This document shows positions 54,032-62,682 of a stretch of DNA of 64,000 nucleotides, in pieces; position 1 is the stretch's first letter, and the number at the start of each line of letters is the position of its first letter. This stretch comes from DASYTH01 sp035762905 (GTDB lineage Bacteria; Actinomycetota; Actinomycetes; Mycobacteriales; Pseudonocardiaceae), in contig NZ_DASUCC010000094.1 in assembly GCF_035762905.1 (NCBI RefSeq), forward strand, positions 68,800 through 132,799, read 5' to 3'. The translations under genes were made by a program, and so were the position numbers. The notes beneath the pieces are model-generated. The model had not been told where the DNA came from and ran no database searches. It worked only from the letters and a program-made list of their open reading frames with translations.

Positions 54032-55209
54032 CGCGGGCCGCCGTCGGTCTTGTGGCTGAGCATGACCACCGCGATGTCGTCGTCCAGCGGGCCCTCGTTG
54101 TACTGCTCGACGGTCGCGATCAGCCGGTCGAGCACCTGGCCGGCGTCCCGGCGCCAGTCCGGTGTGTCCCTGAGCAGGTCGAGCAGCAGCTCGGTCATCC
54201 GGTCGTACCCGAGCCGGTCCGGTGTTCCGCCGACCCGGCCTTCGAAGATCCCGTCGGTGTAGAGCAGCAGCGACCACCCGGGGTCCAGCGCCACCTCGAG
54301 CGGCTGCCAGTCCACCGTGGGCAGGATGCCGAGCGGGACGCCGCGGTGCCCGTCCGGCAGCAGCCGGCCGTCCGCGCCGGAGATCAGCAGCGGGGCCGGG
54401 TGACCGGCCAGGCGCATCCGCATCGACCGGCGGTCCGGCGCGATGCTGACCAGGCAGAGGGTGACGAAGCTGCGCACCACCCGCTCGTGCACCAGCACCT
54501 GCTGCACCGTGCTCAGCACCTCCTCGATGGGCAGGCCGGCCAGGGTGAGCGAGCGCCACGCGATCCGCAGCGCGACGCCGAGCGCGGCCTCGTCCGGACC
54601 GTGCCCGCTGACGTCGCCGATCACCACGTGCACGGTGCCGTCCGGCAGCTCGACCGCGTCGTAGAAGTCCCCGCCGAGCAGCGAGCCGTGCCGGCCGGGC
54701 CGGTACCGGACGGCCAGGTCCAGGCTCGAGCCGGTGAGCAGCGGGGTGGGTAACAGCCCGCGCTCCAGGCGGCTGTTCTCGTCGGCGAGCAGCTGCTGCT
54801 GGAGCAGTTGCTGCTCGGCCTCCTCGGCGCGTTTGCGCTCCCAGGCGTAGCGCATGGCCTTCACCAGCAGCGGGCCGTCCACCTGGTCCTTGACCAGGTA
54901 GTCCTGCGCGCCGGAGGCGACCGCGGCGATGCCGGTCAGCTCGTCGCGCTGCCCGGTGAGCACCACCACCGCGGTGCGCGGGGCGTGCTGGCGCAGCCTG
55001 GTCAGCCCGGTCAGCCCGACCGCGTCGGGCAGCTGCAGATCGAGCAGCACGCAGTCGGCGTCGACCGGCCCGCGTAACGCCCCGGCCATCGTGTCCACCC
55101 GGTCCACCGTCACCGGCACGTCCGCGTCGGCGAGCTGCTCGGTGACCAGCAGCGCGTCCCCGTCGTCGTCTTCGACGAGCAGCACCCGTAACGGCTGGTC
55201 AGGCGACAT
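54028..55209 (-). CDS. Receiver domain fused to PP2C/SpoIIE-type phosphatase (RsbU-like)
   Basis: 393 aa. Receiver (about 5-125) with VEDDDGDALL, Asp57 in DCVLLDLQLPD and DYLVKDQ; a coiled coil rich in Gln (AEEAEQQLLQQQLL); then a SpoIIE/RsbU phosphatase domain (about 165-385; LLGGDFYDAVELPDGTVHVVIGDVSGHG, LAGHPAPLL, LLYTDGIFEGR, DDIAVVML). It should dephosphorylate an antagonist STAS protein when its receiver is activated. A GTG 16 codons upstream (55257) preceded by GGAGG is an alternative start. First gene of the operon. Confidence 0.9.
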
Positions 55210-55456
55210 CCGGGGGGTGGTGGCCGGCGTATGGGGGAAGGTGGGGGAGTACGTCACCCTGCACACACCTCCACGAATCCTGCGCCCCAGCGGGCTTCCC
55301 GAGGTGGCTGCTGGCTCAACCGCGACGATCCTACGGTCCGGGTACCGGAGGGTGGCGCCGACCCGCTGCGGCCGATCCGTTGTCATCTGTTGTTGCGGGA
55401 GTGTCCCGGTGCGGTGAGGCTTGAGGCCCCGCTCCCTCCACGGCAGGACGGTCGCC

Positions 55457-57796
55457 ATGGATCGCGCCGATACCGGGCCGGCCCGCGCGGTAGTCGCCGC
55501 GTTCGAGCACACCCCCGCCATCACCTGGCTGTTCCAGGGTCCGGAGCACCGGATCCTTGCGGCCAACCGGTTGGCCAGAGCCAGCGTGGGGAACCGTCCG
55601 GATCTGCTCGGACTGCCGGTCCGGGTGGCCGTGCCCGAGCTGGCCGAGCGGGACATCACCGAGATCCTGGACGGTGTGCGGGCCAGCGGTGAGCCGATGA
55701 TCGGCGTTGAGCACCGGGTCGAGGTGGACCGCGACGGTGACGGCGTCCCCGAGGAGATGTACGTCAACTTCAGCGTCGTGCCGGTGCCCGGTCCGGACGG
55801 CGAGCCGACGCTGCTGGTGCACGCGATCGAGGTGACCGCCTGGGTCCAGCAGCGCCGGCAGGCCGAGGCCGTCGCCCACGACGCCAGGGAGATGCTGCGC
55901 ACCGAGTTCGAGCACACCCCCGCCATCACCTGGCTGTTCCAGGGGCCGGAGCACCGGATCCTTGCGGCCAACCGGCTGGCCAGAGCCAGCGTGGGCAACC
56001 GCCCGGACCTGATCGGACTGCCGATCCGGGTGGCCCTGCCCGAGCTGGCCGAGAACGACATCACCGAGCTGCTGGACGCGGCGCGGGCCAGTGGCGAGCA
56101 GGTCACGGGCCTTGAGCGCCGGATCGCGGTGGACCGCGACGGTGACGGCGTGCCCGAGGAGATGTTCATCAACTTCAGCATCGTGCCGGTGCCCGGTTCG
56201 GACGGCGAGCCGATCCTGCTGGCGCACGCGATCGAGGTGACCGCCTGGGTCCAGCAGCGCAGGCTGGCCGAGGCCGCCGCGGACGATGCCAGGGAGCTGC
56301 TGCGCACCGAGCGTCGGGTGGTGCTGGATCTGCAGCGCACGCTGCTCCCGCCGGGCCTTCCGGTGCTGCCCGATCTCGGGCTGGGCGCGGCCTACGTCCC
56401 GGCCGGACAGTGGCTGGCGGCCGGCGGGGATTGGTACGACGTGGTGGTCATGCCGGACGACCGGGTCGCCTTCGTGGTCGGCGACGTGGTCGGGCACGGC
56501 GCGACCGCCTGCGGGGTGATGGGCCAGCTGCGCGCGGTCGCGGCCGAACGGCTCACCCGCGGGTGCACGGTGGCCGAGGTGCTGGCCGCGCTGGACCGGA
56601 TGGCCGGGCTGGCCGCCAACGGCCGGGGCAGCACGGTCTGCCTTGCGGTGCTGGACCGGCCGACCGGGGCGTTCCACTACGCCAGCCGCGGGCACCCGCT
56701 GCCGGTGCTGCTCACCGCCGACGGACAGACCCGCGAGCTGGTCGCGCCGACCGGACCCCCGCTGGGCTTTCCGGACACCGAACCGGTCATCGGCCGGGAT
56801 CGGGTCCGGGCCGGCGAGACGTTGCTGTTGTTCTCCGACGGCGCGGTCGAGCGGCCGGGCCAGACCATCACCGAGGGCGTGGCCACGTTGCGCCGCCGGG
56901 TGTCCGAGGGGGTGCGCGCCGCCGGCGTCCCGGCGCGCGCCCTTGCCGAACTGGTCTGCGCCGCGGCCGCGCATCCGGAGGACGAGCCGGCCACGCTGGA
57001 CGACCTGAGCGTGCTGGCCGCCACCCGGCTGACCGAGCCCGCGCCGTCGCTGGACCTGCGGCTGCCCGGCCGCCCGGAACACCTGTCCGCGGTGCATCGC
57101 GAGCTGGGCTGCTGGCTGGACGGGCTGCGGGTGAGCGGCGACGACCAGATCGCCCTGGAACTGGCCGTGGTGGAGGCGGTGACCAACTCCATCGAGCACG
57201 GCTACCGCGCCCACCCCGGTGACGTTCGGGTGGACGCCCGGCTGGACCGGACCGGCACGATCGCGGTGATCGTGGCCGACCGGGGCGGCTGGCGGGAGCC
57301 CAGCGGCGACGACCCGTTCCGCGGCCGGGGGCTGCTGATGATGCGCGAGTGCAGCGACCGGTTGGACCTGGACGCCTCCCCGTCCGGCACCACCGTCCAC
57401 ATGCGACGGAAGGTGCGCGCTCCGGCGCTCGGCCCGGACGTGAAGGCGACGGTCGTTGAACCGGCCGTCGCGGAGTTCGCCGTCGAGCAGGACCGGTCCG
57501 GTGCCGCCACCCGGCTGGTGCTGTCCGGGGCGCTGGACACCAGCAACGCCGAGCGGCTGCGCACCGCGCTGATCGCCGCCAACCGGAACGGGATGGTGCA
57601 CTGCACCCTGGACCTGGATGCCGTCACGCTGCTGGCCAGCGCGGCGCTTCGGGTGCTCTACGAGCAGGAGGCGCGGATCCGCGGCGCGGGTGGCGAGTTG
57701 GTCCTGCTCGCCGCACCGCACACGCCGGCACGGGCCGCGCTCATGGTCAGCGGCCTGGACCGGGTCCTGACCATGCGATCGTCAGGCAGCCAGTAG
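55457..57796 (+). CDS. PAS-PAS-PP2C phosphatase-HATPase-STAS partner-switching protein
   Basis: 779 aa from the ATG at 55457. PAS-like domain 1 (about 16-140) and domain 2 (151-275) share FEHTPAITWLFQGPEHRILA. Then a SpoIIE/RsbU phosphatase (about 283-525; AAGGDWYDVVVMPDDRVAFVVGDVVGHG; LLLFSDGAVERPG), an anti-sigma kinase type HATPase (about 534-655; ALELAVVEAVTNSIEHGY; GRGLLMMRECSDRL) and a STAS domain (about 672-778; LVLSGALDTSNAERL; LLASAALRVLY). So phosphatase, kinase and antagonist modules are in one chain. It is divergent from the two-component operon. Its ribosome binding site is weak. Confidence 0.9.
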   Translation: MDRADTGPARAVVAAFEHTPAITWLFQGPEHRILAANRLARASVGNRPDLLGLPVRVAVPELAERDITEILDGVRASGEPMIGVEHRVEVDRDGDGVPEEMYVNFSVVPVPGPDGEPTLLVHAIEVTAWVQQRRQAEAVAHDAREMLRTEFEHTPAITWLFQGPEHRILAANRLARASVGNRPDLIGLPIRVALPELAENDITELLDAARASGEQVTGLERRIAVDRDGDGVPEEMFINFSIVPVPGSDGEPILLAHAIEVTAWVQQRRLAEAAADDARELLRTERRVVLDLQRTLLPPGLPVLPDLGLGAAYVPAGQWLAAGGDWYDVVVMPDDRVAFVVGDVVGHGATACGVMGQLRAVAAERLTRGCTVAEVLAALDRMAGLAANGRGSTVCLAVLDRPTGAFHYASRGHPLPVLLTADGQTRELVAPTGPPLGFPDTEPVIGRDRVRAGETLLLFSDGAVERPGQTITEGVATLRRRVSEGVRAAGVPARALAELVCAAAAHPEDEPATLDDLSVLAATRLTEPAPSLDLRLPGRPEHLSAVHRELGCWLDGLRVSGDDQIALELAVVEAVTNSIEHGYRAHPGDVRVDARLDRTGTIAVIVADRGGWREPSGDDPFRGRGLLMMRECSDRLDLDASPSGTTVHMRRKVRAPALGPDVKATVVEPAVAEFAVEQDRSGAATRLVLSGALDTSNAERLRTALIAANRNGMVHCTLDLDAVTLLASAALRVLYEQEARIRGAGGELVLLAAPHTPARAALMVSGLDRVLTMRSSGSQ
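55502..56311 (+). repeat. Tandem duplication of a 405-base PAS-coding unit
   Basis: Unit 1 starts at 55502 and unit 2 at 55907, an exact 135-codon period. The first about 75 bases of the units (from TTCGAGCACACCCCCGCC onward) differ at only a few positions. Later parts differ more (DLLGLPVRVAVPELAERDI against DLIGLPIRVALPELAENDI). Confidence 0.9.
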
Positions 57797-57982
57797 CTGC
57801 GTGGCGTGCTGGTGCGCCGCCTCGGCCTGGCGCAGCGCGACCTGGCGGCGGGCGCCGTCCTCGGCCGCGATGTGCTCGAGCATGTTCGCCTTCAACTCGT
57901 ACCAGTGCGCCACCTCGGCGACGGTCGCGTCCGGACCGGGCGTGGTCCGAATCAGACGTCCCATTTCTTCCATTACGGTCAT
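57782..57982 (-). CDS. Small conserved hypothetical protein (66 aa)
   Basis: Helical protein TVMEEMGRLIRTTPGPDATVAEVAHWYELKANMLEHIAAEDGARRQ. Similar small proteins are frequent in Pseudonocardiaceae; function unknown. Starts at 57982 or 57973 (MEEMGRL) are both possible; no strong ribosome binding site was seen. It overlaps the 3' end of the convergent PAS/PP2C gene by 15 bases. A palindrome at 58030-58051 lies 48 bases upstream and may be its operator. Confidence 0.6.
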   Translation of the reverse strand: MTVMEEMGRLIRTTPGPDATVAEVAHWYELKANMLEHIAAEDGARRQVALRQAEAAHQHATQLLAA

Positions 57983-58029
57983 GGCAACACCGCCGGGATA
58001 GTCAAGAGCTGTAGGCGTGATTTTGCCGA

Positions 58030-58051
58030 CACTGCCCGACTTCGGGCAGTG
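58030..58051. promoter_or_regulatory. Perfect palindrome upstream of the 66-aa gene
   Basis: CACTGCCCG and CGGGCAGTG, nine bases each, around ACTT. It lies between divergent genes (57982 minus, 58223 plus), so an operator is more likely than a terminator, although it would also form a hairpin. Confidence 0.5.
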
Positions 58052-58222
58052 CTGGCACCATGAGTCGGTCCTGAACCTTTCCGGGTGGAGACCGTGAACT
58101 ATTCATGCGTCGGGCCTCCACCATTCATAGTGGCGGCCACCCGGCGAAACGTTGTTCTTCGGAATTGCGGAACGGTGCCCGGCGCGTGGCCGGGACTACG
58201 TTGCCGGCGCTACGTTGGCGGG

Positions 58223-58714
58223 GTGGAGCCGACGATCTCGCGCAGCGTGGAGATCGCCGCCGACCCGCAGCTGGTCTGGTCGATGATCACCGACCTGCCG
58301 CGGATGGCGGAGTTCAGCCCGGAGAACCGGGGCGGCCGCTGGCTTTCCGGGGCCACCGGCCCGGCGCTCGGCGCGCGGTTCCGAGGCGTGAACAGGAATG
58401 GCCACAAGGAATGGTGGACCCGGGTCCGGGTGGTCGCCTGCCGGCCGGATCGGCTGTTCACCTTCGACGTGCGCACCCCGTTCTGGGTCCGGGTGTCCCG
58501 GTGGTCCTACGAGATCGCGCCGACCGCGACCGGCTGCCGGCTCACCGAGCATTGGTACCGGGTCGGCAACTGGTTCATCCGCCGGGTCATGGGCCCACGG
58601 GTCACCGGCCGCGCCGACCGCCCCGGCTTCAACGAAGAGTCCATCGAGCACACCCTGGCGGCGGTCAAGGCGCGTGCCGAGTCGGGTCAGGGTTTGCGGG
58701 CCACCAGCCCGTAG
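58223..58714 (+). CDS. SRPBCC family protein (polyketide cyclase/START-like)
   Basis: 163 aa. Begins VEPTISRSVEIAADPQLVWSMITDLPRMAEFSPENRG, the normal SRPBCC start, and ends with a long C-terminal helix (ESIEHTLAAVKARAES). WWTRVRVVACRPDRLFTFDV and YEIAPTATGCRLTEHW complete the helix-grip fold. It binds a hydrophobic ligand; no catalytic role can be read. The GTG at 58223 was chosen to give the family N terminus. It overlaps the convergent methyltransferase gene by 28 bases. Confidence 0.83.
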   Translation: MEPTISRSVEIAADPQLVWSMITDLPRMAEFSPENRGGRWLSGATGPALGARFRGVNRNGHKEWWTRVRVVACRPDRLFTFDVRTPFWVRVSRWSYEIAPTATGCRLTEHWYRVGNWFIRRVMGPRVTGRADRPGFNEESIEHTLAAVKARAESGQGLRATSP

Positions 58715-59499
58715 AGCAGCGAGTCGGTGTCGGGGTTTCCGGTGCTGTCCCCGGGTCGTTCCGGTCGCCAGTTTGCCAACCCGACCAGACCCGGCTCGAC
58801 CGGCTCGAAGCCCGCGCAGATCCGGGTGATCTCGGCCGCGGTGCGCGGGTGGATCCGGTAGTTGGTGGCGTGGAACGCCGCGGTGGCGTCGGGCAGGCCG
58901 GGCGCCGTGCAGTCGGCGGCCACGTGCACCACGACCAGGTAGCTGCCGGAGGCGAGCCGGTCCCGGTACCTGGCCATGAGCGCGGCCGGATCCCACTCTT
59001 CCGGAACGAAATGCAGCGCGGTGGCCATCACGGCGACCGGCTTGCTCAGGTCGAGAACTCGCGTGACCACCTCGGACCCCAGGATGACGTCGATGTCCCG
59101 CAGGTCGGACTGCAGGATCCCGGTTCCGGCCAGCCGGTTCAACTTCAGCTCGTTGTGCGCGACGGCCACCGGGTCGGCGTCCACGTAGACCACCCGGCAG
59201 TCCGGGTCGGCCCGCTGGACCACCTCGTGCACCATGCCGGTGCTGGGCAGCCCCGAGGTGATGTCGAGGAACTGCCGGATGCCGGCCTCGACGAGGAAGA
59301 GCGCGGCCCGGCGGACGAACGACTGGTTCATCCGGACGACGTCCTCGATCTCCGGGAGCACGACCTTGATCTTCTCGGCCAGTTCGCGGTCGGCGGCGAA
59401 GTTGTGGCCGCCGCCCAGCCAGTAGTCGTGCATGCGGGCAGGGTGAGCCGTCGAGGAAGTATCTGTGGGTGATGGGATCCGCCCCAGGTTTCCGGTCAC
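58687..59499 (-). CDS. SAM-dependent methyltransferase of the DUF574 (PF04672) type
   Basis: 270 aa. The start region PTDTSSTAHPARMHDYWLGGGHNFAADRELAEKI is characteristic of actinobacterial DUF574 proteins. FLDITSGLPSTGMVHEVVQ, VVYVDADPVAVAHN and PVAVMATALHFVPEE make up the SAM-binding fold. These proteins are abundant in actinomycetes, and their substrates are unknown. Start chosen is a GTG at 59499 with GAGG upstream; a TTG at 59511 is possible. Confidence 0.87.
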   Translation of the reverse strand: MTGNLGRIPSPTDTSSTAHPARMHDYWLGGGHNFAADRELAEKIKVVLPEIEDVVRMNQSFVRRAALFLVEAGIRQFLDITSGLPSTGMVHEVVQRADPDCRVVYVDADPVAVAHNELKLNRLAGTGILQSDLRDIDVILGSEVVTRVLDLSKPVAVMATALHFVPEEWDPAALMARYRDRLASGSYLVVVHVAADCTAPGLPDATAAFHATNYRIHPRTAAEITRICAGFEPVEPGLVGLANWRPERPGDSTGNPDTDSLLYGLVARKP

Positions 59500-59648
59500 C
59501 GTCTGCCTCAACGCCCTTCGGCTGATCCGGGGGTGCCGTGTACGCCAAACGAGTGTATTGGTCAGAGGCTGGTCGTACCGAGAGCGTTCCCAGAATGTTG
59601 ACTACACACTTCGGGGGACCCCGTGTTCACTCCGTAGTGGATACGTAC

Positions 59649-59972
59649 TCAGTACGGAGGCGGTTGCGGACGGTCACCGTGGTCGAGACGGAGCCCGGCG
59701 GGAAGCGGGGGAGCGCCGGTCTGGTCCTCGTCCCGAAGCATGGACCGGGTGGCCCGTTCCTGGACCTCGATCCGCTTGGCGCCGGACAGCATGGCGTGCA
59801 GTTCCTCCAGGCCGGTGCCGGACAGCGGCGCGCCGGCCGGGTCGCCGCCGCGCCGCCAGGGCAGCAGGTTGCGGGTGCCGCCGAACCGGCCCAGCCGTTC
59901 CACCGCCGCGAGCACCACCAGCAGGACGACCAGTCCCGGCAGCGACAGCGCGAACAGCAGCCCGAGGCTCAT
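59649..59972 (-). CDS. DUF6191 membrane protein
   Basis: 107 aa. One N-terminal membrane helix (SLGLLFALSLPGLVVLLVVLAAVERL) is followed by SGTGLEELHAMLSGAKRIEVQERATRSMLRDEDQTGAPP, which matches the actinobacterial DUF6191 pattern. Function is unknown. It lies 35 bases downstream of the LLM oxidoreductase gene on the same strand and may share its transcript. Confidence 0.78.
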   Translation of the reverse strand: MSLGLLFALSLPGLVVLLVVLAAVERLGRFGGTRNLLPWRRGGDPAGAPLSGTGLEELHAMLSGAKRIEVQERATRSMLRDEDQTGAPPLPAGLRLDHGDRPQPPPY

Positions 59973-60007
59973 GGCCGGTCAACGCCCCGGCCGGAACCGG
60001 GGTTCCG

Positions 60008-61087
60008 TCAGCGCTCGGCGCTGACCGGCTTGAGTGACTCGTGCGTCGGCGCGTCCGGGATGTGCGCCGGCCGGACCGCCGCGAACTCGCGGCGCAGCAC
60101 CGGAACGACCTCTTCGCCGAGGATGTCGAGTTGCTCGAGGACGGTCTTGAGCGGCAGTCCGGCGTGGTCGATCAGGAACAGCTGACGCTGGTAGTCGCCG
60201 ACGTAGTCGCGGAAGGACAGGGTGCGCTCGATCACCTGCTGCGGGCTGCCCACGGTGAGCGGGGTCTGCGCGGTGAAGTCCTCGAGCGACGGTCCGTGCC
60301 CGTACACCGGGGCGTTGTCGAAGTACGGCCGGAACTCGGCGACCGCGTCCTGGGAGTTGGGCCGCATGAACACCTGCCCGCCGAGCCCGACGATGGCTTG
60401 GTCGGCGGCGCCGTGCCCGTAGTGCTCGAACCGCTCCCGGTACAGCCCGACCATCCGCTGGGTGTGCTCCTTGGGCCAGAAGATGTGGTTGGCGAAGAAG
60501 CCGTCGCCGTAGAAGGCGGCCTGCTCGGCGATCTCCGGGCTGCGGATCGACCCGTGCCACACGAACGGCGGGACCCCGTCCAGCGGCCGGGGGGCGGAGG
60601 TGAACTGCTGCAGTGGGGTGCGGAAGCGCCCCGACCAGTCGACCACGTCCTCCCGCCACAGCCGGTGCAGCAGGGCGTAGTTCTCGATGGCCAGCGGGAT
60701 TCCGTTGCGGATGTCCTGCCCGAACCACGGGTACACCGGCGCGGTGTTGCCGCGGCCCAGCATCAGGTCCACCCGCCCGTCGGCGATGTGCTGCAGCATC
60801 GCGTAGTCCTCGGCGATCTTCACCGGGTCGTTGGTGGTGATCAGGGTGGTCGCCGTGGACAGCTGCAGCCTGCTCGTCTTGGCCGCGATGTAACCGAGCA
60901 TCGTCGTCGGCGAGGAGGGCACGAACGGCGGGTTGTGGTGCTCGCCCGTGGCGAACACGTCCAACCCCACCTCCTCCGCCTTCAACGCGATCGTGATCAT
61001 CGCCTTGATCCGCTCGCGCTCCGACGGCTCACGTCCGTTGGTGGGGTCGACCGTCACATCGCCGACCGAGAAGATTCCGAACTGCAT
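60008..61087 (-). CDS. LLM class flavin-dependent oxidoreductase (luciferase-like)
   Basis: 359 aa TIM barrel. Starts QFGIFSVGDVT and contains EEVGLDVFATGEHHNPPF, TSRLQLSTATTLITTNDPVKIAEDYAMLQHIADGRVDLMLGRG, both hallmarks of the bacterial luciferase family. It uses FMNH2 or F420; which one and the substrate are not evident. The ATG at 61087 is preceded by a GTTG/CAAC-type inverted repeat that may be an operator. It may form an operon with the DUF6191 gene. Confidence 0.9.
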   Translation of the reverse strand: MQFGIFSVGDVTVDPTNGREPSERERIKAMITIALKAEEVGLDVFATGEHHNPPFVPSSPTTMLGYIAAKTSRLQLSTATTLITTNDPVKIAEDYAMLQHIADGRVDLMLGRGNTAPVYPWFGQDIRNGIPLAIENYALLHRLWREDVVDWSGRFRTPLQQFTSAPRPLDGVPPFVWHGSIRSPEIAEQAAFYGDGFFANHIFWPKEHTQRMVGLYRERFEHYGHGAADQAIVGLGGQVFMRPNSQDAVAEFRPYFDNAPVYGHGPSLEDFTAQTPLTVGSPQQVIERTLSFRDYVGDYQRQLFLIDHAGLPLKTVLEQLDILGEEVVPVLRREFAAVRPAHIPDAPTHESLKPVSAER

Positions 61088-61100
61088 GATCAGTACAACG

Positions 61101-61117
61101 TAGTTGACGATGCAACA
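61101..61117. promoter_or_regulatory. Inverted repeat (GTTG/CAAC) upstream of the luciferase-like gene
   Basis: TAGTTGACGATGCAACA has GTTG and CAAC half-sites around a 6-base centre, similar in form to MarR-type operators; another CAAC-GTA-GTTG overlaps it at 61096-61106. It ends 14 bases before the start codon. No MarR gene is adjacent. Confidence 0.35.
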
Positions 61118-61207
61118 ATTCCACCAGCCCAGTGCCGAAGATCACAATCCCCGCACCGGCGATTTCACCGATAGTCCCCACCTCCCGCCCGCGCCGATAC
61201 TGACCCG

Positions 61208-62539
61208 GTGACCGTGCGCCAACTCTGGGCCGCACTGGCGGCCGCCGTCCTCGTCCCTCTGATCGCCATCCCAACCCCGACCCCCGCCGCCGCCACCACC
61301 GCCCCCGCGCACCGCCCCGTGGTGTTCGTCCACGGCTTCGCCGGCTCCGGTTCCCAGTTCGAAACCCAGGCCAAACGCCTGGCCACCAACGGCTACCCCG
61401 CCGAGTTCATCGAAGCCCACGAGTACGACTCCACCGCCATCGCCACAGTTCTGCCGCAGGTCTGGTCCGCCCTCGACGCCCGCATCACCCGCCTGCTCAC
61501 CACCACCGGCGCCGACCGGGTCGACCTCCTCGGCCATTCCCTCGGCACCTTCGTCATCCAGGGCTACCTCAACAGCTCGCCACAACGCGCCGCCCGCGTC
61601 GCCCACTACGTCAACCTCGACGGCGCCCAGGCCGCGGCACCACCCGGTGCCGTCCCCACCCTCGCCGTCTGGGGTGAAGGCGACCCCACCCGAACCATCC
61701 CCGGCGCCCTCAACACCTATTTCCCCCACCAGTCCCACACCCAGACCGTGACCTCCCCCGAGACCTTCACCGAGATCTACAAGTTCTTCCACGACGGCCG
61801 CCCCCCACACACCACCCGCATCCTCCCCGCCCCCACCCTGTTGTCCGGCCGCGCCGTCCTGTTCCCCACCAACACCGGCCTCACCGACGCCCGCCTCGAG
61901 GTCTACGAGGTCACCCCCCTCACCGGCCACCGCCACCACCCCAACCCCACCCAAGTTCTGACCCTTTCCCCGGACGGCTCCTTCGGCCCCTTCCCCGCCA
62001 ACCCCCACACCCGCTACGAGTTCGCCATCGTCTTCCCCTCCGGCCACACCCACCACATCTACTTCCAACCCTTCACTCGCACCGACCGCCTCATCCGCCT
62101 CCTCACCAGCCGCCCCGGCGAGGGACTGTCCGCCCTCATGCCCACCACCCCCCACCACACCAACCTGACGGTCAACCGCAACAAGGAATGGTGGGGCGAC
62201 CAACCCGAATCCGGCGACACCCTGCTGATCAACGGCCGCAACATCCTCAACCCCGCCACCGCCCCACGCACCAAACGCGTCATCGGCATGTTCGCCTTCG
62301 ACCACCTCGCCGACACCCAAACCAACCTCACCGCCCCCATCCCCGAGTTCTTCGCCCAACCCTTCATCACCGGCATGGATGTCTTCATCCCCACCCGCCC
62401 CCGCGTGGTATCCGTCCTCGCCCGCCCCCGCGCCTCCAACGGCCTCTGGGAAAACCTGTCCGTCCCCGCCTGGCCGTCCACCACTCACCGGGTTTCATTG
62501 AACTTCAATGACTATCCCCGGTTCCAGTTCCCGAACTAA
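61208..62539 (+). CDS. Secreted alpha/beta-hydrolase lipase
   Basis: 443 aa. A signal peptide (TVRQLWAALAAAVLVPLIA) is followed by HRPVVFVHGFAGSGSQF (oxyanion region), nucleophile elbow LLGHSLGTF and VNLDGAQA. The C-terminal about 200 residues form an additional beta domain (LEVYEVTPLTGHRHHPNPTQVLTLSPDGSFGPF), as in some secreted actinobacterial lipases. The start is a GTG at 61208. Codon use differs from neighbours: Pro is mostly CCC and Leu mostly CTC, instead of CCG and CTG. It lies directly beside the IS256 element. Confidence 0.85.
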   Translation: MTVRQLWAALAAAVLVPLIAIPTPTPAAATTAPAHRPVVFVHGFAGSGSQFETQAKRLATNGYPAEFIEAHEYDSTAIATVLPQVWSALDARITRLLTTTGADRVDLLGHSLGTFVIQGYLNSSPQRAARVAHYVNLDGAQAAAPPGAVPTLAVWGEGDPTRTIPGALNTYFPHQSHTQTVTSPETFTEIYKFFHDGRPPHTTRILPAPTLLSGRAVLFPTNTGLTDARLEVYEVTPLTGHRHHPNPTQVLTLSPDGSFGPFPANPHTRYEFAIVFPSGHTHHIYFQPFTRTDRLIRLLTSRPGEGLSALMPTTPHHTNLTVNRNKEWWGDQPESGDTLLINGRNILNPATAPRTKRVIGMFAFDHLADTQTNLTAPIPEFFAQPFITGMDVFIPTRPRVVSVLARPRASNGLWENLSVPAWPSTTHRVSLNFNDYPRFQFPN

Positions 62540-62548
62540 CTCACACCC

Positions 62549-62634
62549 CTATTGTCGGAGCACGTTCCGCATCAATTTCCGCTCCGGATCGAGCCAATTC
62601 GGTGGCCTGAAATAGGGCAGTCCGTCGATCATGT
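62549..62634 (-). pseudogene. C-terminal remnant of an interrupted gene (probably DUF222/HNH, 13E12 type)
   Basis: Reading from the IS edge on the minus strand gives MIDGLPYFRPPNWLDPERK, then LMRNVLRQ and a TAG stop at 62551-62549. The pattern ...FRPPNWLDPERKLMRN resembles the C-terminal end of DUF222/HNH-endonuclease (13E12 repeat) proteins, which commonly finish with a P-P-x-W-x-D-P and R-N motif. The rest of the gene would lie beyond the right end of the IS, outside the window. Too short for certainty. Confidence 0.5.
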
Positions 62635-62659
62635 GGGACTGTAATCTCAACGGTGTAAC
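62635..62659 (+). repeat. Left terminal inverted repeat of the IS256 element
   Basis: 25 bases beginning GGGACTGTAATC and ending AACGGTGTAAC. It matches the complement of the right end at about 20 of 25 positions, with the inner 11 bases identical. Confidence 0.85.
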
Positions 62660-62682
62660 TGTCCAAAGTGGAGGTTGCATTG

